A DNA stretch of 64,000 bases from Pseudomonas sp. MYb118 (GCF_040947875.1 NZ_JBFRXN010000004.1:248001-312000); one strand, 5' to 3'; positions 30,457 to 40,460 are shown, counted from the first letter of the stretch. Notes: generated by a model from the letters alone, not told the origin. Made by a program: numbers and translations.

Positions 30457-32604
30457 TCAAACCCTGAACTGATCCATCAACCCCTGCTGCTGATTCGCCA
30501 GGCTGTTGAGCGCCTGGCTCACCCGGGCCGATTCATTGGCCTGTCCCGACAGCGATTCGGTGACGTCGCGGATCGTTGCCACGTTGTTGTTGATCTCTTC
30601 GGCCACCGCGCTTTGCTGTTCCGCCGCGCTGGCGATCTGCAGGTTCATGTCGCTGATCACGGTCACTGCGTCGCCGATCTGGCGCAAGGCGGTGACCGCC
30701 TGGCTGACCTGTTCGACGCTGCCCTGGGCCTGGCGATGGCTGTTGCTCATCGAGCCCACCACCTCCTGGGTGCCGCCTTGCAACTGCTCGATCACCAGGC
30801 GGGTTTCTTCCACCGAGGCCTGGGTGCGCTGGGCGAGGTTGCGCACTTCGTCGGCGACCACGGCAAAACCACGCCCGGCCTCGCCGGCCCGGGCCGCTTC
30901 GATGGCGGCGTTGAGGGCCAGCAGGTTGGTCTGCTCGGCGATGGCGCGGATCACTTCCAGCACCGAACCGATCTTTTCGCTGTTGGCGGCCAGGCCTTCG
31001 ACCTGGACCATCGCGGCGCTCATGTCGGCGGCCAGGTGGTCGATGCTGCTGGTGGTCTGGTCGATCACCGTCAGGCCGCGACGGGTCGCCTGGTCTGCGT
31101 CCTTGGCCGCCTGCGCCGCTTGCGCCGCGCTGCGGGCGACGTCCTGGGCGGTGGCGCTCATTTCGTGGGAGGCGGTCGCCACCTGATCGACCTGACGGTA
31201 TTGCTGCTCCATGCCGGCGCTGGTCTGCGTGGCAATGGCCGAGGATTGGTCGGCGGTGCTGCGGGCGTCCTGCACCGAGCGTTTGACCTCGGCGATGACC
31301 GGTTGCAGCTTGTCGAGGAAGCGGTTGAACCAACCGGCCAGTTGCCCCAGTTCATCGTGCTTGTCGTAGGCCAGCCGGCGGGTCAGGTCGCCTTCGCCGC
31401 TGGCGATGTCTTCGAGCATGTGCGCCACGCCAAGGATCGGCCGGGTCACGCTGCGCGCCATCAGCCACACCAGCAACAGGCCGATCAATGCCGCGAGAAT
31501 ACCCAGGCCGAGTTCAATCAGGCTGCCGGTGGTGTTGTTGTCATCCAGGCGTTTTTTCAGCGCTTCGGCGGGGCCGACCAGCACCTTTTCCGGCACATCG
31601 AGCAACACGCCCCACGGCTTGCCATCGGGAATCGGCAGGAAGGGCGACAACACCTTCAACTGGTTTTCGCTGTGCAGGCTTTGGGTCTTGCCGTTGGCGG
31701 CCAGCCGGCGGGTCAGTTCGGCGCCGTTGCTCTTGTCCACGGCTTCCAGGCGCTGGCTGAGCTTGCTGGCGTCGGGGCTGTAGCCGGCGAGCAGACCGGC
31801 CGGGCTGATGATGCTGACGCTGGTCTGGCCGTCATAGAGTTTTTTGCTCGCGTCCTGGCTGACCGCTTGCAGGCTGTTGAGGTTGAGGTCCACGGACAGC
31901 GAAGCGATGACTTTGCCGTTGAGCATCAGCGGGAAGACGATGCTGGTCATCAGCACCTTCTGGCCGTCGATCTCATAAAAGTAGGGTTCGATCACGCAGG
32001 GCTTGAGCGAGGTGCGCGGGCAAGTGAACCAGGCGTTGGCGGGCTCGCCGCTGGGGCCGGTGCGGGTGTCGGCGATGTCGCTTTCCGGCAGCGCCATCGA
32101 GGTCAGCTTGCCGGGGGCCGGTTGCGACCAGTACAGCGCGAATCGGCCCTTGTCGTTGCTGCCCAGTTCCGCCTGCTCGGCGAACAGTTCGTCCTTGCCA
32201 TCCAGCGCGTTGGGCTCAAACACCAGGGACAGCCCCAGCAACTCCGGATTGGCCTGCAACGCCGACTTGACCTGGCGGGTCAGGTCTTCGCGCAGGTCGA
32301 AGGCATCGAGAAAGCGTTTCTCCGCCTGATCACGCAGGAACAGCACCTGACGGGAGAATCCGTGGCCATATTGATAGGCGTCCATGAACTGCCGGCGAAT
32401 TTCCAGCGCCTGGATTTCGCCCCGGGATTCGATACGGGCCTGGGCGGCCTCGTTGAGCATTTCCATGCTTGAAACTTTCACCAGCTCGGAGCTGTGCTCC
32501 ATGCGATACAGCGAAAGGCCGACCAGCAAGGTCACGATACCTGCCAGGCAGAGGCCGGCGAGGAGGGTGATCTTCCATTGAATGGACAGTTGTCGGAGTG
32601 ACAT
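30457..32604 (-). CDS. Methyl-accepting chemotaxis protein with a double-Cache sensor (TlpQ-like)
   Basis: A 715-residue chemoreceptor. A membrane helix near residues 13-33 precedes a large periplasmic dCache-type sensor (for example [19 protein letters not shown]), then a second helix ([16 protein letters not shown]), a HAMP domain and the signalling hairpin [19 protein letters not shown]. Size and gene neighbourhood (next to a two-component system, a transporter and a CtpM-like receptor) match P. aeruginosa TlpQ, reported to sense polyamines and histamine; the ligand here is inferred. The start at 32604 has GGTATCC-poor surroundings but gives a correct first helix; the longer frame is not supported. 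Confidence 0.88.
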   Translation of the reverse strand: MSLRQLSIQWKITLLAGLCLAGIVTLLVGLSLYRMEHSSELVKVSSMEMLNEAAQARIESRGEIQALEIRRQFMDAYQYGHGFSRQVLFLRDQAEKRFLDAFDLREDLTRQVKSALQANPELLGLSLVFEPNALDGKDELFAEQAELGSNDKGRFALYWSQPAPGKLTSMALPESDIADTRTGPSGEPANAWFTCPRTSLKPCVIEPYFYEIDGQKVLMTSIVFPLMLNGKVIASLSVDLNLNSLQAVSQDASKKLYDGQTSVSIISPAGLLAGYSPDASKLSQRLEAVDKSNGAELTRRLAANGKTQSLHSENQLKVLSPFLPIPDGKPWGVLLDVPEKVLVGPAEALKKRLDDNNTTGSLIELGLGILAALIGLLLVWLMARSVTRPILGVAHMLEDIASGEGDLTRRLAYDKHDELGQLAGWFNRFLDKLQPVIAEVKRSVQDARSTADQSSAIATQTSAGMEQQYRQVDQVATASHEMSATAQDVARSAAQAAQAAKDADQATRRGLTVIDQTTSSIDHLAADMSAAMVQVEGLAANSEKIGSVLEVIRAIAEQTNLLALNAAIEAARAGEAGRGFAVVADEVRNLAQRTQASVEETRLVIEQLQGGTQEVVGSMSNSHRQAQGSVEQVSQAVTALRQIGDAVTVISDMNLQIASAAEQQSAVAEEINNNVATIRDVTESLSGQANESARVSQALNSLANQQQGLMDQFRV

Positions 32605-32644
32605 GGAGGTATCCTTACTCGATAAAAATCTGCGACTTTGCAGT

Positions 32645-32671
32645 TTAACGGCCGCGAATCCGCTTTCTTTA
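32645..32671 (-). promoter_or_regulatory. FliA (sigma-28)-type promoter for the TlpQ-like gene
   Basis: On the minus strand TAAA, 15 bases, then GCCGTTAA matches the FliA consensus TAAA-N15-GCCGATAA with one mismatch. It lies about 40-65 bases before the chemoreceptor start, the right place for a motility-class promoter. Confidence 0.65.
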
Positions 32672-32854
32672 TGTCGTGCGTCAATACCGCGAAACAATTT
32701 ATCCAGGGCTGTTGCCCTCAGGCGGTCGCGTTGACTTTGACAAGGTGGCGGTGCTGCGGCACAGTGCGCGCCCTCTAATAAAACCCATTCCCGACTCCGC
32801 TGGCGGCCCTGTGCAGACTGCCGGCCGGAGTGTTTGCGCTTGTCTGGAGTAACG

Positions 32855-34174
32855 ATGATTAATGCTGTAATTGCCGCGGTCGGCGTCATGCTGATACTCA
32901 GCCTGTCCCGCGTGCACGTTGTGATCGCACTGATTGTCGGTGCGCTGGTGGGTGGCCTGAGCGGTGGCCTGGGCATCGACGCCACCCTCAAGGCATTCAA
33001 CAGCGGCCTGGGTGGCGGGGCGACGGTGGCGTTGTCCTACGCCTTGCTCGGCGCTTTCGCGGTGGCGATCGCCAAGTCCGGCTTGGCCCACGCGCTGGCG
33101 GACAAGGCCCTGGCCATGGTCGACCGCCAGCACGCCACGGGTGGTCGCCAGGTCAAGTGGTTGCTGATCGGGCTGCTGTGGGTGGTGGCCATCGCTTCAC
33201 AGAACATTCTGCCGATACATATCGCCTTTATTCCGTTGCTGGTGCCGCCACTGCTCTATGTGCTGACCAAGCTGCAACTGGACCGTCGCCTGATCGCCTG
33301 CGTCATGACCTTCGGCCTGATCACCCCGTACATGTTCCTGCCGGTGGGGTTCGGCAACATCTTCCTCAACGAGATCCTGCTGGCCAACGTCGCCCGCAGC
33401 GGCGTCGATATCAGCGGCATCAACGTCACCCACGCCATGGGCATCCCGGCGCTGGGCATGCTGGTGGGGCTGGCCGTGGCCTTCATCAGCTATCGCAAGA
33501 AACGGGTCTACGACCTGGCGAAAATCGAGCAGGTCGAGCAGGTCGCGGTGACGTACAACCCGCTGAGCCTGATGGTGGCCGGCGTGGCCATCGCGGCGGC
33601 GTTCATCATTCAGCTGTTGCTGGACTCGATGATCATCGGTGCGCTGGTGGGCTTTCTGATCTTCTCGGTGTCGGGCATCGTCAAGTGGCGCGATACCGAC
33701 GACCTGTTCACCGAAGGTATGAAGATGATGGCCATGATCGGCTTCATCATGATCGCCGCCTCGGGGTTCGCCGAGGTGATGAAGGCCACCGGCCAGGTGC
33801 AGACGCTGGTCGAGGCGTCGGCCGCGTGGATCGGCCACAGCCAGGGCATCGGCGCGTTGTTGATGTTGTTGGTGGGGCTGCTGGTGACCATGGGCATCGG
33901 TTCGTCGTTCTCCACGGTGCCGATCCTCGCCGCGATCTTCGTGCCGCTGTGCGTGCAACTGGGCTTCAGCCCGATCGCCATCGTCTGCATCGTCGGCACC
34001 GCCGGTGCCCTGGGCGACGCCGGCTCCCCCGCCTCGGACTCGACCCTCGGTCCGACCTCCGGCCTGAACATCGACGGCCAGCACCACCACATCTGGGACA
34101 CCGTGGTGCCGACGTTCCTGCATTACAACCTGCCGCTGCTGGCGTTTGGCTGGGTGGCGGCGATGGTGCTCTGA
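32855..34174 (+). CDS. Na+/H+ antiporter-family permease (YuiF-like, possible amino acid or amine carrier)
   Basis: A 439-residue inner-membrane protein with about eleven to twelve hydrophobic helices. Characteristic blocks are [54 protein letters not shown] and [19 protein letters not shown], typical of the NhaC/YuiF-type family. The ATG at 32855 follows GGAG by seven bases. It sits between two chemoreceptor genes and is divergent from the TlpQ-like one. If that receptor senses histamine or polyamines, this permease may take up the same or a related compound; that is inference. Confidence 0.82.
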   Translation: MINAVIAAVGVMLILSLSRVHVVIALIVGALVGGLSGGLGIDATLKAFNSGLGGGATVALSYALLGAFAVAIAKSGLAHALADKALAMVDRQHATGGRQVKWLLIGLLWVVAIASQNILPIHIAFIPLLVPPLLYVLTKLQLDRRLIACVMTFGLITPYMFLPVGFGNIFLNEILLANVARSGVDISGINVTHAMGIPALGMLVGLAVAFISYRKKRVYDLAKIEQVEQVAVTYNPLSLMVAGVAIAAAFIIQLLLDSMIIGALVGFLIFSVSGIVKWRDTDDLFTEGMKMMAMIGFIMIAASGFAEVMKATGQVQTLVEASAAWIGHSQGIGALLMLLVGLLVTMGIGSSFSTVPILAAIFVPLCVQLGFSPIAIVCIVGTAGALGDAGSPASDSTLGPTSGLNIDGQHHHIWDTVVPTFLHYNLPLLAFGWVAAMVL

Positions 34175-34205
34175 ATTCCCCGCCGATTATGATCCCTGCC
34201 TGATC

Positions 34206-34276
34206 CTGTGGGAGCGAGCCTGCTCGCGATGCGGTGAATCAGACACACCGCATCGCGAGCAGGCTCGCTCCCACAG
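34206..34276. repeat. Short REPIN
   Basis: Two REP units in inverted order with a loop of only about 20 bases, downstream of the permease gene and upstream of the second chemoreceptor promoter. Confidence 0.85.
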
Positions 34277-34323
34277 GGGAAGGGCGGAGGTCCCTCCCTC
34301 ATGCCCTGTTGTAATGACCTGTC

Positions 34324-34350
34324 TCAACTTTTGACTTGACGTGCCGTTAT
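34324..34350 (+). promoter_or_regulatory. FliA-type promoter for the CtpM-like gene
   Basis: TCAA, 15 bases, GCCGTTAT matches TAAA-N15-GCCGATAA apart from three positions and lies about 42 bases before the chemoreceptor ATG. Confidence 0.55.
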
Positions 34351-34391
34351 AGCCTTTGACCACGTTAATAAAATCAAAAGAGTGAACCGTC

Positions 34392-36074
34392 ATGCGCATG
34401 AGCCTGAAGGCTAAAGTCCTGTCTCTCGCCGTTCTCCCGGTGCTGGTGTTCGCACTGGTCATCAGCTTCACCACGTATTTCGTGTTGCAGGAACAGGCGC
34501 GCAAGGAAGTCGAACAGACCCGCGAGCGCCTGCTCAGCAACGCCAAGGACACCCTCAAAAGCTACGTCGCCGTGGCGATGACCGCGATCAAGCCGCTCTA
34601 CGACGCTGCCGCCCCCGGCGACGAGGCGGCGCGGGCGCAGGTGATCAAGCTGTTGTCGAACATCAGCTACGACAAGGAAGGCTACTTCTTCGGCTACGAT
34701 TCCAACACCGTGCGCCTGTTCAAGGCCAACAGCCCCGAAGGCGTGGGCAAGAGCTTCAAGGACAACCGCGACCCCAACGGTGTCTACGTCAACCGCGACC
34801 TGGTGCAGGTCGCCAAGGACGGCACCCACTACCTGCAATACAGCTCGCCGCTGCCGAGCAACACCCAGGTGCTGGTGCCGAAACTCGGCTACACCGAATA
34901 CCTGGCCAAGTGGGACATGGCGGTGGGCACCTCGGTCAACCTCGATGGCATCGAGGCCCAGGTGGCCGTGGTCGAGGGCAAGGTCAAGGAGCGCATGGAA
35001 GGCGTATTGCTGAGCATCGTCGGCATCGCCGCCGTGGTGCTGCTGGTGATCGCCGCCGCTGGGATGCTGCTGGCCAACACCATTTTGCGTCCGCTGCACC
35101 TGATGAAAGACAACCTCGATGACATCGCCGCGGGCGAGGGCGACCTGACCCGGCGCCTGACCATCACCAGCCAGGATGAACTGGGCGAACTGGCCGGTTC
35201 GTTCAACCGCTTCGTCGACAAGATCCACGGTTTGGTGCGCCAGATCACCGAAATGACCTCGCAACTGACCGGGCTGGTGCATCAGGTGTCCGACCAGGCC
35301 CACCGTTCGGACCAGGCCATGGAGCGTCAGCGCCACGAGACCGATCAGGTCGCCACGGCGATCAACGAGATGTCGGCCGCTGCCCAGGAAGTGGCCAAGA
35401 GTGCACAGAACGCTGCGGTCGCGGCCCAGCAGACCGACGAGGAAGGCCAGACCGCCAAGCGCGTGGTGGCCGGCAGCATCGAGAAGATCCATGCGCTGGT
35501 CGACGACATCCGCAACAGCGGCGTGTCCCTGGACAGCCTGCAGAAAGACGTGGCTTCGATCGTCAGCGTGCTCGGGGTGATCCGCTCGATCGCCGAGCAG
35601 ACCAACTTGCTGGCGCTCAATGCCGCCATCGAAGCGGCCCGTGCCGGGGAAGCCGGGCGTGGCTTTGCGGTGGTGGCCGATGAAGTGCGCGCACTGGCCA
35701 GCCGTACGCAGATCAGCACCCAGGAAATCCAGGGCATGATCGACCGCTTGCAGGCGGGCACCCAGTCGGCGGTGGAGGCGATGCGTCGCTCCAGCGAGGC
35801 CGGTGACGGCACCTCCGCGCAAGCCAACGAGGCCGGCGCGTCGCTGGACACCATGGCGCAACTGATCGCCACCATCAACTCGATGAACGCGCAGATCGCC
35901 AGCGCCGCCGAAGAACAGACCGCCGTGGCCGAAGAGATCAACCGCAGCGTGCATCAGATTGCCGAAGCGGTGGACAACGTGGCCGGCGAAACCCAACTCG
36001 GCGCCCAGACCTCCCGCAGCCTGGCGGACCTTGGGCAGCGCTTGGGTAGTTTGGTGGGGCAGTTCAGGATCTGA
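34392..36074 (+). CDS. Methyl-accepting chemotaxis protein with a single-Cache sensor (CtpM-like)
   Basis: A 560-residue chemoreceptor. The first membrane helix is at about residues 10-32, followed by a single Cache domain (about 40-190; [38 protein letters not shown]), a second helix ([19 protein letters not shown]), HAMP, and the signalling tip with [19 protein letters not shown]. Length, sensor type and position next to the permease match CtpM of P. aeruginosa, a malate receptor; the ligand is inferred. An alternative ATG two codons on (34398) is possible. Confidence 0.87.
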   Translation: MRMSLKAKVLSLAVLPVLVFALVISFTTYFVLQEQARKEVEQTRERLLSNAKDTLKSYVAVAMTAIKPLYDAAAPGDEAARAQVIKLLSNISYDKEGYFFGYDSNTVRLFKANSPEGVGKSFKDNRDPNGVYVNRDLVQVAKDGTHYLQYSSPLPSNTQVLVPKLGYTEYLAKWDMAVGTSVNLDGIEAQVAVVEGKVKERMEGVLLSIVGIAAVVLLVIAAAGMLLANTILRPLHLMKDNLDDIAAGEGDLTRRLTITSQDELGELAGSFNRFVDKIHGLVRQITEMTSQLTGLVHQVSDQAHRSDQAMERQRHETDQVATAINEMSAAAQEVAKSAQNAAVAAQQTDEEGQTAKRVVAGSIEKIHALVDDIRNSGVSLDSLQKDVASIVSVLGVIRSIAEQTNLLALNAAIEAARAGEAGRGFAVVADEVRALASRTQISTQEIQGMIDRLQAGTQSAVEAMRRSSEAGDGTSAQANEAGASLDTMAQLIATINSMNAQIASAAEEQTAVAEEINRSVHQIAEAVDNVAGETQLGAQTSRSLADLGQRLGSLVGQFRI

Positions 36075-36107
36075 TTGGCTGCAATCACCGGGTAGAGATA
36101 CCCACAC

Positions 36108-36197
36108 TGTGGGAGCGAGCCTGCTCGCGATTGCGGTATGTCTGTCACATCGTCGCTGACTGACACTCCCTCATCGCGAGCAGGCTCGCTCCCACAG
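36108..36197. repeat. REPIN
   Basis: An inverted REP pair between the convergent chemoreceptor and LysR genes, followed by a run of nine or more G. Confidence 0.85.
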
Positions 36198-36219
36198 GGG
36201 GGGGGGCAGTTGGTTTCGG

Positions 36220-37155
36220 CTAAGGCCTGTCCCAATACGGCACCTCACCAAAGCACTCGACAAAAAAGTCGATCACCGTGCGCACCTTCACCGACAACCG
36301 CCGGCTTCCCGGCCAGAGCACGGCAATCTGCTGCGGCTCGAGGCTGTTGGACACCTGGTAGTTGGTCAGCACCGGCACCAGCGTGCCGCTGCGCACCGCC
36401 TCGCCAATCAGCCATGACGGAAACATCACCAGCCCCAGGCCCTGTTCGGCGGCCTGGGTCAGGGTGTCGGCGTGGTTGCTGGTGATCGGTCCGCGCACCG
36501 AGTAGGGCGTCCAGTCCTGCCGGCCCTGGCGGAAAAACCAGCGCTGCAAACCGGCCACGCCCTTGTAGGCCAGGCATTGATGGGCCATGAGATCCTTCGG
36601 CTGTTGCGGTGTGCCATGGCGGGCCAGGTAGGCCGGGCTGGCGGCGACCTGGAAGCGCTGGGGCGCAAGGACGCGCGCCTGCATGCTCGAGTCGTGCAGC
36701 GGGCCGATGCGAAACAACAGGTCGGCGCCTTCCTGCAACGGGTCGACGTAACTGTCGGTCTGCTGGATGTCCAGTTGCAGCTTCGGATAGCGCTCGCACA
36801 AGCGCCCGAGCCAGGGTGTCAGGTGCCGTTGCGCGAACACCACCGGGGCATTGATGCGCACCAGCCCCGTGGGTTCGCTGCCTTGCTCCTGCAAGGCCTG
36901 CTCGGCTTCCTCCAGTTGCACCAGCACCCGCCGCGCATGGTCCCCGAGCAGGCGCCCGGCCTCGGTAGGCGTGACGGCGCGGGTGTGGCGGTAGAGCAAT
37001 TGCTGGTTCAGTGCCTGTTCCATCAACTGGATCTGCCGGGAAATCGACGACGGCGCCAGACCTTCGCGGCGAGCGACTTCGGAGAAACTGCCGTGGTCGA
37101 GCACCGCGACGAACAGCCGAAGCGCCTTGAAACCGAGTTCGTTGAGGCCGTGCAT
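36220..37155 (-). CDS. LysR-family transcriptional regulator
   Basis: A 311-residue LysR regulator. The winged helix-turn-helix covers residues 5-65 (FSEVARREGLAPSSISRQI), followed by the two-lobe effector domain (ARVLAPQRFQVAASPAYLAR, EQGLGLVMFPSWLIGEAV). The target and inducer are unknown. It is divergent from the DUF606 transporter pair with about 240 bases between, including a REP pair, so that pair is its most likely target. ATG at 37155, preceded by GGATCCCCC rather than a clear ribosome site. Confidence 0.9.
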   Translation of the reverse strand: MHGLNELGFKALRLFVAVLDHGSFSEVARREGLAPSSISRQIQLMEQALNQQLLYRHTRAVTPTEAGRLLGDHARRVLVQLEEAEQALQEQGSEPTGLVRINAPVVFAQRHLTPWLGRLCERYPKLQLDIQQTDSYVDPLQEGADLLFRIGPLHDSSMQARVLAPQRFQVAASPAYLARHGTPQQPKDLMAHQCLAYKGVAGLQRWFFRQGRQDWTPYSVRGPITSNHADTLTQAAEQGLGLVMFPSWLIGEAVRSGTLVPVLTNYQVSNSLEPQQIAVLWPGSRRLSVKVRTVIDFFVECFGEVPYWDRP

Positions 37156-37262
37156 GGGGGATCCTGCTGTGCGGATTGCGCAAAAGTGTTGTCAGGATGA
37201 TCCCGTTTATTGCACAGGTTGGCCACTGGATAATTCGCTGCACCAAATATGCTCACCCCTCA

Positions 37263-37351
37263 CTGTGGGAGCGAGCCTGCTCGCGATAAGTGTGCCAGTC
37301 ATGAAAGTGTTGGCTGACACACCGCCATCGCGAGCAGGCTCGCTCCCACAG
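37263..37351. repeat. REPIN in the LysR / DUF606 intergenic region
   Basis: An inverted REP pair lying between the divergent lysR and DUF606 genes. Its location upstream of both genes is unusual for REPs, which mostly follow genes. Confidence 0.85.
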
Positions 37352-37393
37352 GGAGGGGGACAGCATGAACTGTGAATGAAAGGTACCTTCCCC

Positions 37394-37882
37394 ATGCAAT
37401 CCATCGAACAAACCGGCGATGTCTGCGCGCCGGCCACGAAACCCACCCTGCGCCTGCTCCTACTCCCCCTGGTCATCCTCGCCGGCATGGGCCTGTCCGT
37501 GGAGGCCGGGTTGCTCGGGCCGCTGGGCGGGCAGGTGGGGCATCTGTGGGCGACCCTGAGCATCTTCGGCGTCGGCTCGGCGATTCTGTTCCTGCTGCTG
37601 TTGTTCAGCGGTCCACAAAAAGGTCCGGCGCTGGGCGAGCTGCCGCGCTGGCAATTGATCGGTGGTTTGCTCGGGCCGATCTACGTGGTGGTGCTGACCC
37701 TGGCCACGCCGCACATCGGCATTGCCATGACGATGATCGCGATCCTCTCCGGGCAGGTCGGCAAAAGCGTGCTGATCGACCATTTCGGCTGGTTCGGCGC
37801 CACGCGCAAGAAGGTCAACGGCGAACGCTGGCTGGCCTTGCTGTTGATTGTCGCGGCACTTGTTCTGATCGCTCGGGGTTGA
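37394..37882 (+). CDS. DMT-superfamily DUF606 (YdcZ) transporter subunit 1
   Basis: A small membrane protein of 162 residues with about five hydrophobic helices (LLLPLVILAGMGLSVEAG, LIGGLLGPIYVVVLTLAT, IGIAMTMIAILSGQVGKSVL, IDHFGWFG). The DUF606 motif DHFGWFG is shared with the next gene. Such half-size pairs are thought to work together as a heterodimer of the drug/metabolite transporter type; the substrate is unknown. The start at 37394 was preferred since AAAGGT is well spaced; an ATG six codons upstream (37376) is also open. Its stop overlaps the next start (TGATG). Confidence 0.82.
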   Translation: MQSIEQTGDVCAPATKPTLRLLLLPLVILAGMGLSVEAGLLGPLGGQVGHLWATLSIFGVGSAILFLLLLFSGPQKGPALGELPRWQLIGGLLGPIYVVVLTLATPHIGIAMTMIAILSGQVGKSVLIDHFGWFGATRKKVNGERWLALLLIVAALVLIARG

Positions 37883-38337
37883 TGATGAATCTGATTGTAT
37901 TGTTGGTCGTGGTGGTTGCCGCCGGTGCGGTGTTGAGCGTGCAGGCCGCCATCAATGGTCGCCTGGGCGAGACGGTCGGCGTGTTGCGCAGTAGCTTGCT
38001 GACCTTCGCGGTCGGCGCGGTGTGTACCGGTTTGCTGATCCTGTTCTTCGAGCCGGCCCATGCCATGACCCTTTTGGACGTGCCCAAGTGGCAGCTCAGT
38101 GGTGCGCTGTTTGGCGTGGTCTACATGATCGTCATGGTCGGCGCGGTGCCGCGGATCGGCACGGCCGTGGCGACGGTGGCGGTGATCGTCGGGCAACTGG
38201 GCATGGGCATGCTGATCGACAACTTCGGCTGGCTGGGCAACCCGTCCATCGAGTTGTCCGGCAGCCGGATCCTGGCGATGGTGCTGCTGGCCCTGGCGCT
38301 GGTGTTGATGTATCGCAGCAGCACGCGGAACGGTTGA
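37882..38337 (+). CDS. DMT-superfamily DUF606 (YdcZ) transporter subunit 2
   Basis: A 151-residue paralogue of the preceding protein with the same layout (LLVVVVAAGAVLSVQAAING, VVYMIVMVGAVPRIGTAVA, IDNFGWLG). The one-base overlap of start and stop and the shared motifs point to a heterodimeric transporter made from an ancient duplication. A second ATG follows directly (37885). Regulation is probably by the divergent LysR gene. The substrate cannot be read from the sequence. Confidence 0.82.
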   Translation: MMNLIVLLVVVVAAGAVLSVQAAINGRLGETVGVLRSSLLTFAVGAVCTGLLILFFEPAHAMTLLDVPKWQLSGALFGVVYMIVMVGAVPRIGTAVATVAVIVGQLGMGMLIDNFGWLGNPSIELSGSRILAMVLLALALVLMYRSSTRNG

Positions 38338-38421
38338 ACTGCGTGGCGTGCAGTCACTCCTACACTAGGTAGACGGATCGTATTCGCGAGACCGGACGAC
38401 CACACCCCTGGAGTCAGACTC

Positions 38422-38589
38422 ATGATCGATAGCGAAAGTACCTGCGACTGCCCGAAATGCAACTGCAAGCTGGGCCAGCACCCGATTGCCCGCCACGGCA
38501 AGCACTACTGCTGCGAAGCCTGCGCCAAGCACCACGAACACGGTGAAGAATGCACGAGCAAAGGCTGCAAGTGCGCCCACGGCGGGTAA
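38422..38589 (+). CDS. bmtA: Bacterial metallothionein
   Basis: A 55-residue cysteine-rich protein. Ten cysteines (positions 8, 10, 13, 15, 30, 31, 34, 44, 49, 51) and seven histidines are spaced as in BmtA/SmtA-type metallothioneins: CDCPKCNC at the start, YCCEACA in the middle and CTSKGCKC near the end. It binds zinc, cadmium or copper in the cytosol. The ATG at 38422 is preceded by GGAG at eight bases. It stands alone, 84 bases after the DUF606 pair, and is followed by a hairpin at 38605-38630. Confidence 0.95.
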   Translation: MIDSESTCDCPKCNCKLGQHPIARHGKHYCCEACAKHHEHGEECTSKGCKCAHGG

Positions 38590-38604
38590 TCGCCGCGCAT
38601 GAAA

Positions 38605-38630
38605 AAGTGGAGCCTATTCAGGCTCCACTT
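38605..38630. terminator. Hairpin terminator shared by bmtA and the convergent small gene
   Basis: AAGTGGAGCCT, a 4-base loop and AGGCTCCACTT form a perfect 11-base stem. Read on the minus strand it ends in CTTTTTC, so it is a good intrinsic terminator for the gene ending at 38614, whose stop codon lies inside it; on the plus strand it follows bmtA. Confidence 0.75.
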
Positions 38631-38892
38631 CCAGTTTCAGGCTTTGATCGTCCAGCCTTTCGCTGCGCCGGATGACGCCATTGAGCCGACGCCCCTGTAC
38701 CTGCACCAACAAGGTCTTCGCCTGGTCCAGGTCCTCCGGCAGAGGCGGCTGCACCCGCAGGGCGAAACGACTCGGATCGTCCTCGACCTGCTCCAGGCCG
38801 ACCTGACACTCTGCGCTCTTGGTGATCCGGCCGAACAGCGTGTCCAGGCCGTAATCAATGTGCGCGGTGCTGGTGGGTTGCGTGGTGTTCAT
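38614..38892 (-). CDS. Conserved hypothetical protein, 92 residues
   Basis: A small acidic protein with no signal peptide or membrane helix. I do not recognise a family. Visible blocks are IDYGLDTLFGRITKSAECQVG and RVQPPLPEDLDQAKTLLVQ. The start at 38892 (MNTTQPT) has GGGGGA eight bases in front; the frame is open nine codons further. It is followed by an intrinsic terminator and preceded by another small gene 27 bases upstream on the same strand, so the two are probably co-transcribed. The coding statistics and clean signals make it likely real. Confidence 0.65.
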   Translation of the reverse strand: MNTTQPTSTAHIDYGLDTLFGRITKSAECQVGLEQVEDDPSRFALRVQPPLPEDLDQAKTLLVQVQGRRLNGVIRRSERLDDQSLKLEVEPE

Positions 38893-38919
38893 CTGCGGGT
38901 CCCCCAAAACGGTGATCAA

Positions 38920-39147
38920 TCAACTGGCCGGCCGCCACGTGACGTTCTCCACGCCGAACTTCTCCGCCATCGGTTTGCTGGTCTTCTGCACTTTTTCCCG
39001 GCCAAAGCGCGGGATCCGACCCACGCCGGCATCACAACTCGCCCAATGCCACGCCTCGGCGTTATCCATCTTTTCCAGACGGATGATGAAAGACTTGGGG
39101 GCCCCATGAAGGGTGTATTCAATGACGAAAAGTTTTGCGTTGTTCAT
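38920..39147 (-). CDS. Small conserved protein, 75 residues (possibly DUF6555)
   Basis: A small protein with a mixed alpha/beta look (KLFVIEYTLHGAPKSFIIRL, AWHWASCDAGVGRIPRFG, EKFGVENVTWRP). I believe it belongs to a Pseudomonas-restricted domain of unknown function (DUF6555), recalled from memory. It has no signal peptide. GGAGG lies about a dozen bases before the ATG at 39147. It is upstream of the 92-residue protein on the same strand and divergent from the AraC gene. Confidence 0.65.
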   Translation of the reverse strand: MNNAKLFVIEYTLHGAPKSFIIRLEKMDNAEAWHWASCDAGVGRIPRFGREKVQKTSKPMAEKFGVENVTWRPAS

Positions 39148-39293
39148 AAAGCCCGTATTCCTCCCTGTGGTAATAGAGGGATCGCCACGGTTGCGGAAAA
39201 TTCAGTCGGATTGTCAGACGGCGGCCACCGGTGGCGACCGGCGCTGCGGCTGGTTACCATGCAACGTCCGTAAACCCCCTGTGATTGCTGCCC

Positions 39294-40058
39294 ATGGCCC
39301 TCGCCGCACCACCTGACCTGAGCGACACCGATGTCCCCGTGCAACCGCTGGCGCGCACTTACCCCCGTGGTTTGTTCATCGAGCCGCACGAACATGTCTG
39401 GGGGCAGTTGCTGTATGCGATGAGCGGGGTGATGTGGGTCGAAACCCCGCATGAGGCCCTGGTGGTGCCACCGCAACGGGCGGTGTGGCTGCCACCGGGG
39501 GTGCCCCACGGAATACGCGTGGTCTCGGACCTGCAGATGCGCAATATCTACCTGCGTCCGTCACTGGCCGCGACCCTGGACACCACGGTGCAGGTGCTCG
39601 AGGTCGGCGGGCTGTTGCGCGAGTTGATCGTCGGCCTGGTGGCGCAGGGTGACGACGGCGCTCCCGAGTATTACGAGGCGCTGGTGGGCCTGGCGTTGCT
39701 GGAGCTGCAACGGGCCCGGCGCACGCCGTTGAAGATCCCGTTGCCGGACGACTCCGACCGTCGTTTGATGAACCTGTGCCAGGCGGTCATGGCTGCGCCG
39801 TCGCTGGACACTCCCTTCGAACAACACGCCGAGAACGCCGGCGCCAGCGTGCGCACACTGGCGCGGTTGTTCAAGGACGGCCTGGGCATGGGCTTCGCCG
39901 AATGGCGCCGCCAGGTGCAACTGGCCATCGCCGCGGCCGAGCTGATCCAGGGCGTCCCCGTGAGCACCATCGCCCGTGAACTGGGCTACTCTCCGAGCAG
40001 TTTCAGCGACATGTTCCGCCGCGAACTCGGCATAGCCCCCTCACAATTCGCCCTGTAG
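39294..40058 (+). CDS. AraC-family regulator with an N-terminal cupin
   Basis: A 254-residue AraC regulator. The N-terminal cupin (about 15-95) has PHEHVWGQLLYAMSGVMWVE and PPGVPHGIRV, and the C-terminal double helix-turn-helix (about 150-250) has NAGASVRTLARLFKDGLGMG and STIARELGYSPSSFSDMFRR. It resembles the NimR/YpdC-type group, whose members often control a single neighbouring exporter, but no such gene is adjacent here. ATG at 39294 with a weak ribosome site; a TTG at 39285 also opens the frame. Confidence 0.88.
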   Translation: MALAAPPDLSDTDVPVQPLARTYPRGLFIEPHEHVWGQLLYAMSGVMWVETPHEALVVPPQRAVWLPPGVPHGIRVVSDLQMRNIYLRPSLAATLDTTVQVLEVGGLLRELIVGLVAQGDDGAPEYYEALVGLALLELQRARRTPLKIPLPDDSDRRLMNLCQAVMAAPSLDTPFEQHAENAGASVRTLARLFKDGLGMGFAEWRRQVQLAIAAAELIQGVPVSTIARELGYSPSSFSDMFRRELGIAPSQFAL

Positions 40059-40215
40059 GAGCGGGCTTGCCCGCGAGGCGGCCTTACAGGTGTACATATC
40101 CATTTTTGCGGTAACGACCTGCTTTTGGTTCCGCCCTTACGGCGGGTGACTTTGGGGCCCTGTAGGAGCGGGCTTGCCCGCGATGGCGGCCTTCCGGCAT
40201 ACATATCAATTTCTG
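40055..40215. repeat. REP units and TACATATCC segments, left flank of the long inverted repeat
   Basis: Two REP units (from 40055 and 40159) each followed by the TACATATC..TTCTGCGGTAACG segment and GGTTCCGCCCTTACGGCGGG. The organisation is the same as at 14510-14635. Confidence 0.75.
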
Positions 40216-40460
40216 CGGTAACGGCTGCTTAAGGTTCCGCCCTTACGGCGGGTTACTTTGTCGCGCCAAAGTAACCAAAACGCCCAGCCCCTGACGTACG
40301 GCCCTTCGCTGGCGCTCCGGGTTCCCTCGCTCCGGTCCTGCTCCGTGGGCGCGCCGCCATCGGCCATCCTTGGCCGAGGGCGGCTAACCCGGCATCCATG
40401 CCGGGTTGCCCACTGCGCAGAACCTCCACTCGGCCTCCCGACGGGGCAATCTGCGGCGCC
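40216..40460 (+). repeat. Long 245-bp intergenic repeat, copy 2 (left arm)
   Basis: Nearly identical by eye to 14636-14880, including the GGTTACTTTG/CAAAGTAACC hairpin (40251-40276). It faces an inverted third copy 430 bases away, so the two form long complementary arms. No gene is seen in it. Confidence 0.75.

Noticed and set aside
30334..32472. Long plus-strand frame opposite the TlpQ-like receptor gene, starting in REP sequence
   Set aside because: Antisense shadow; the minus strand encodes a complete chemoreceptor.
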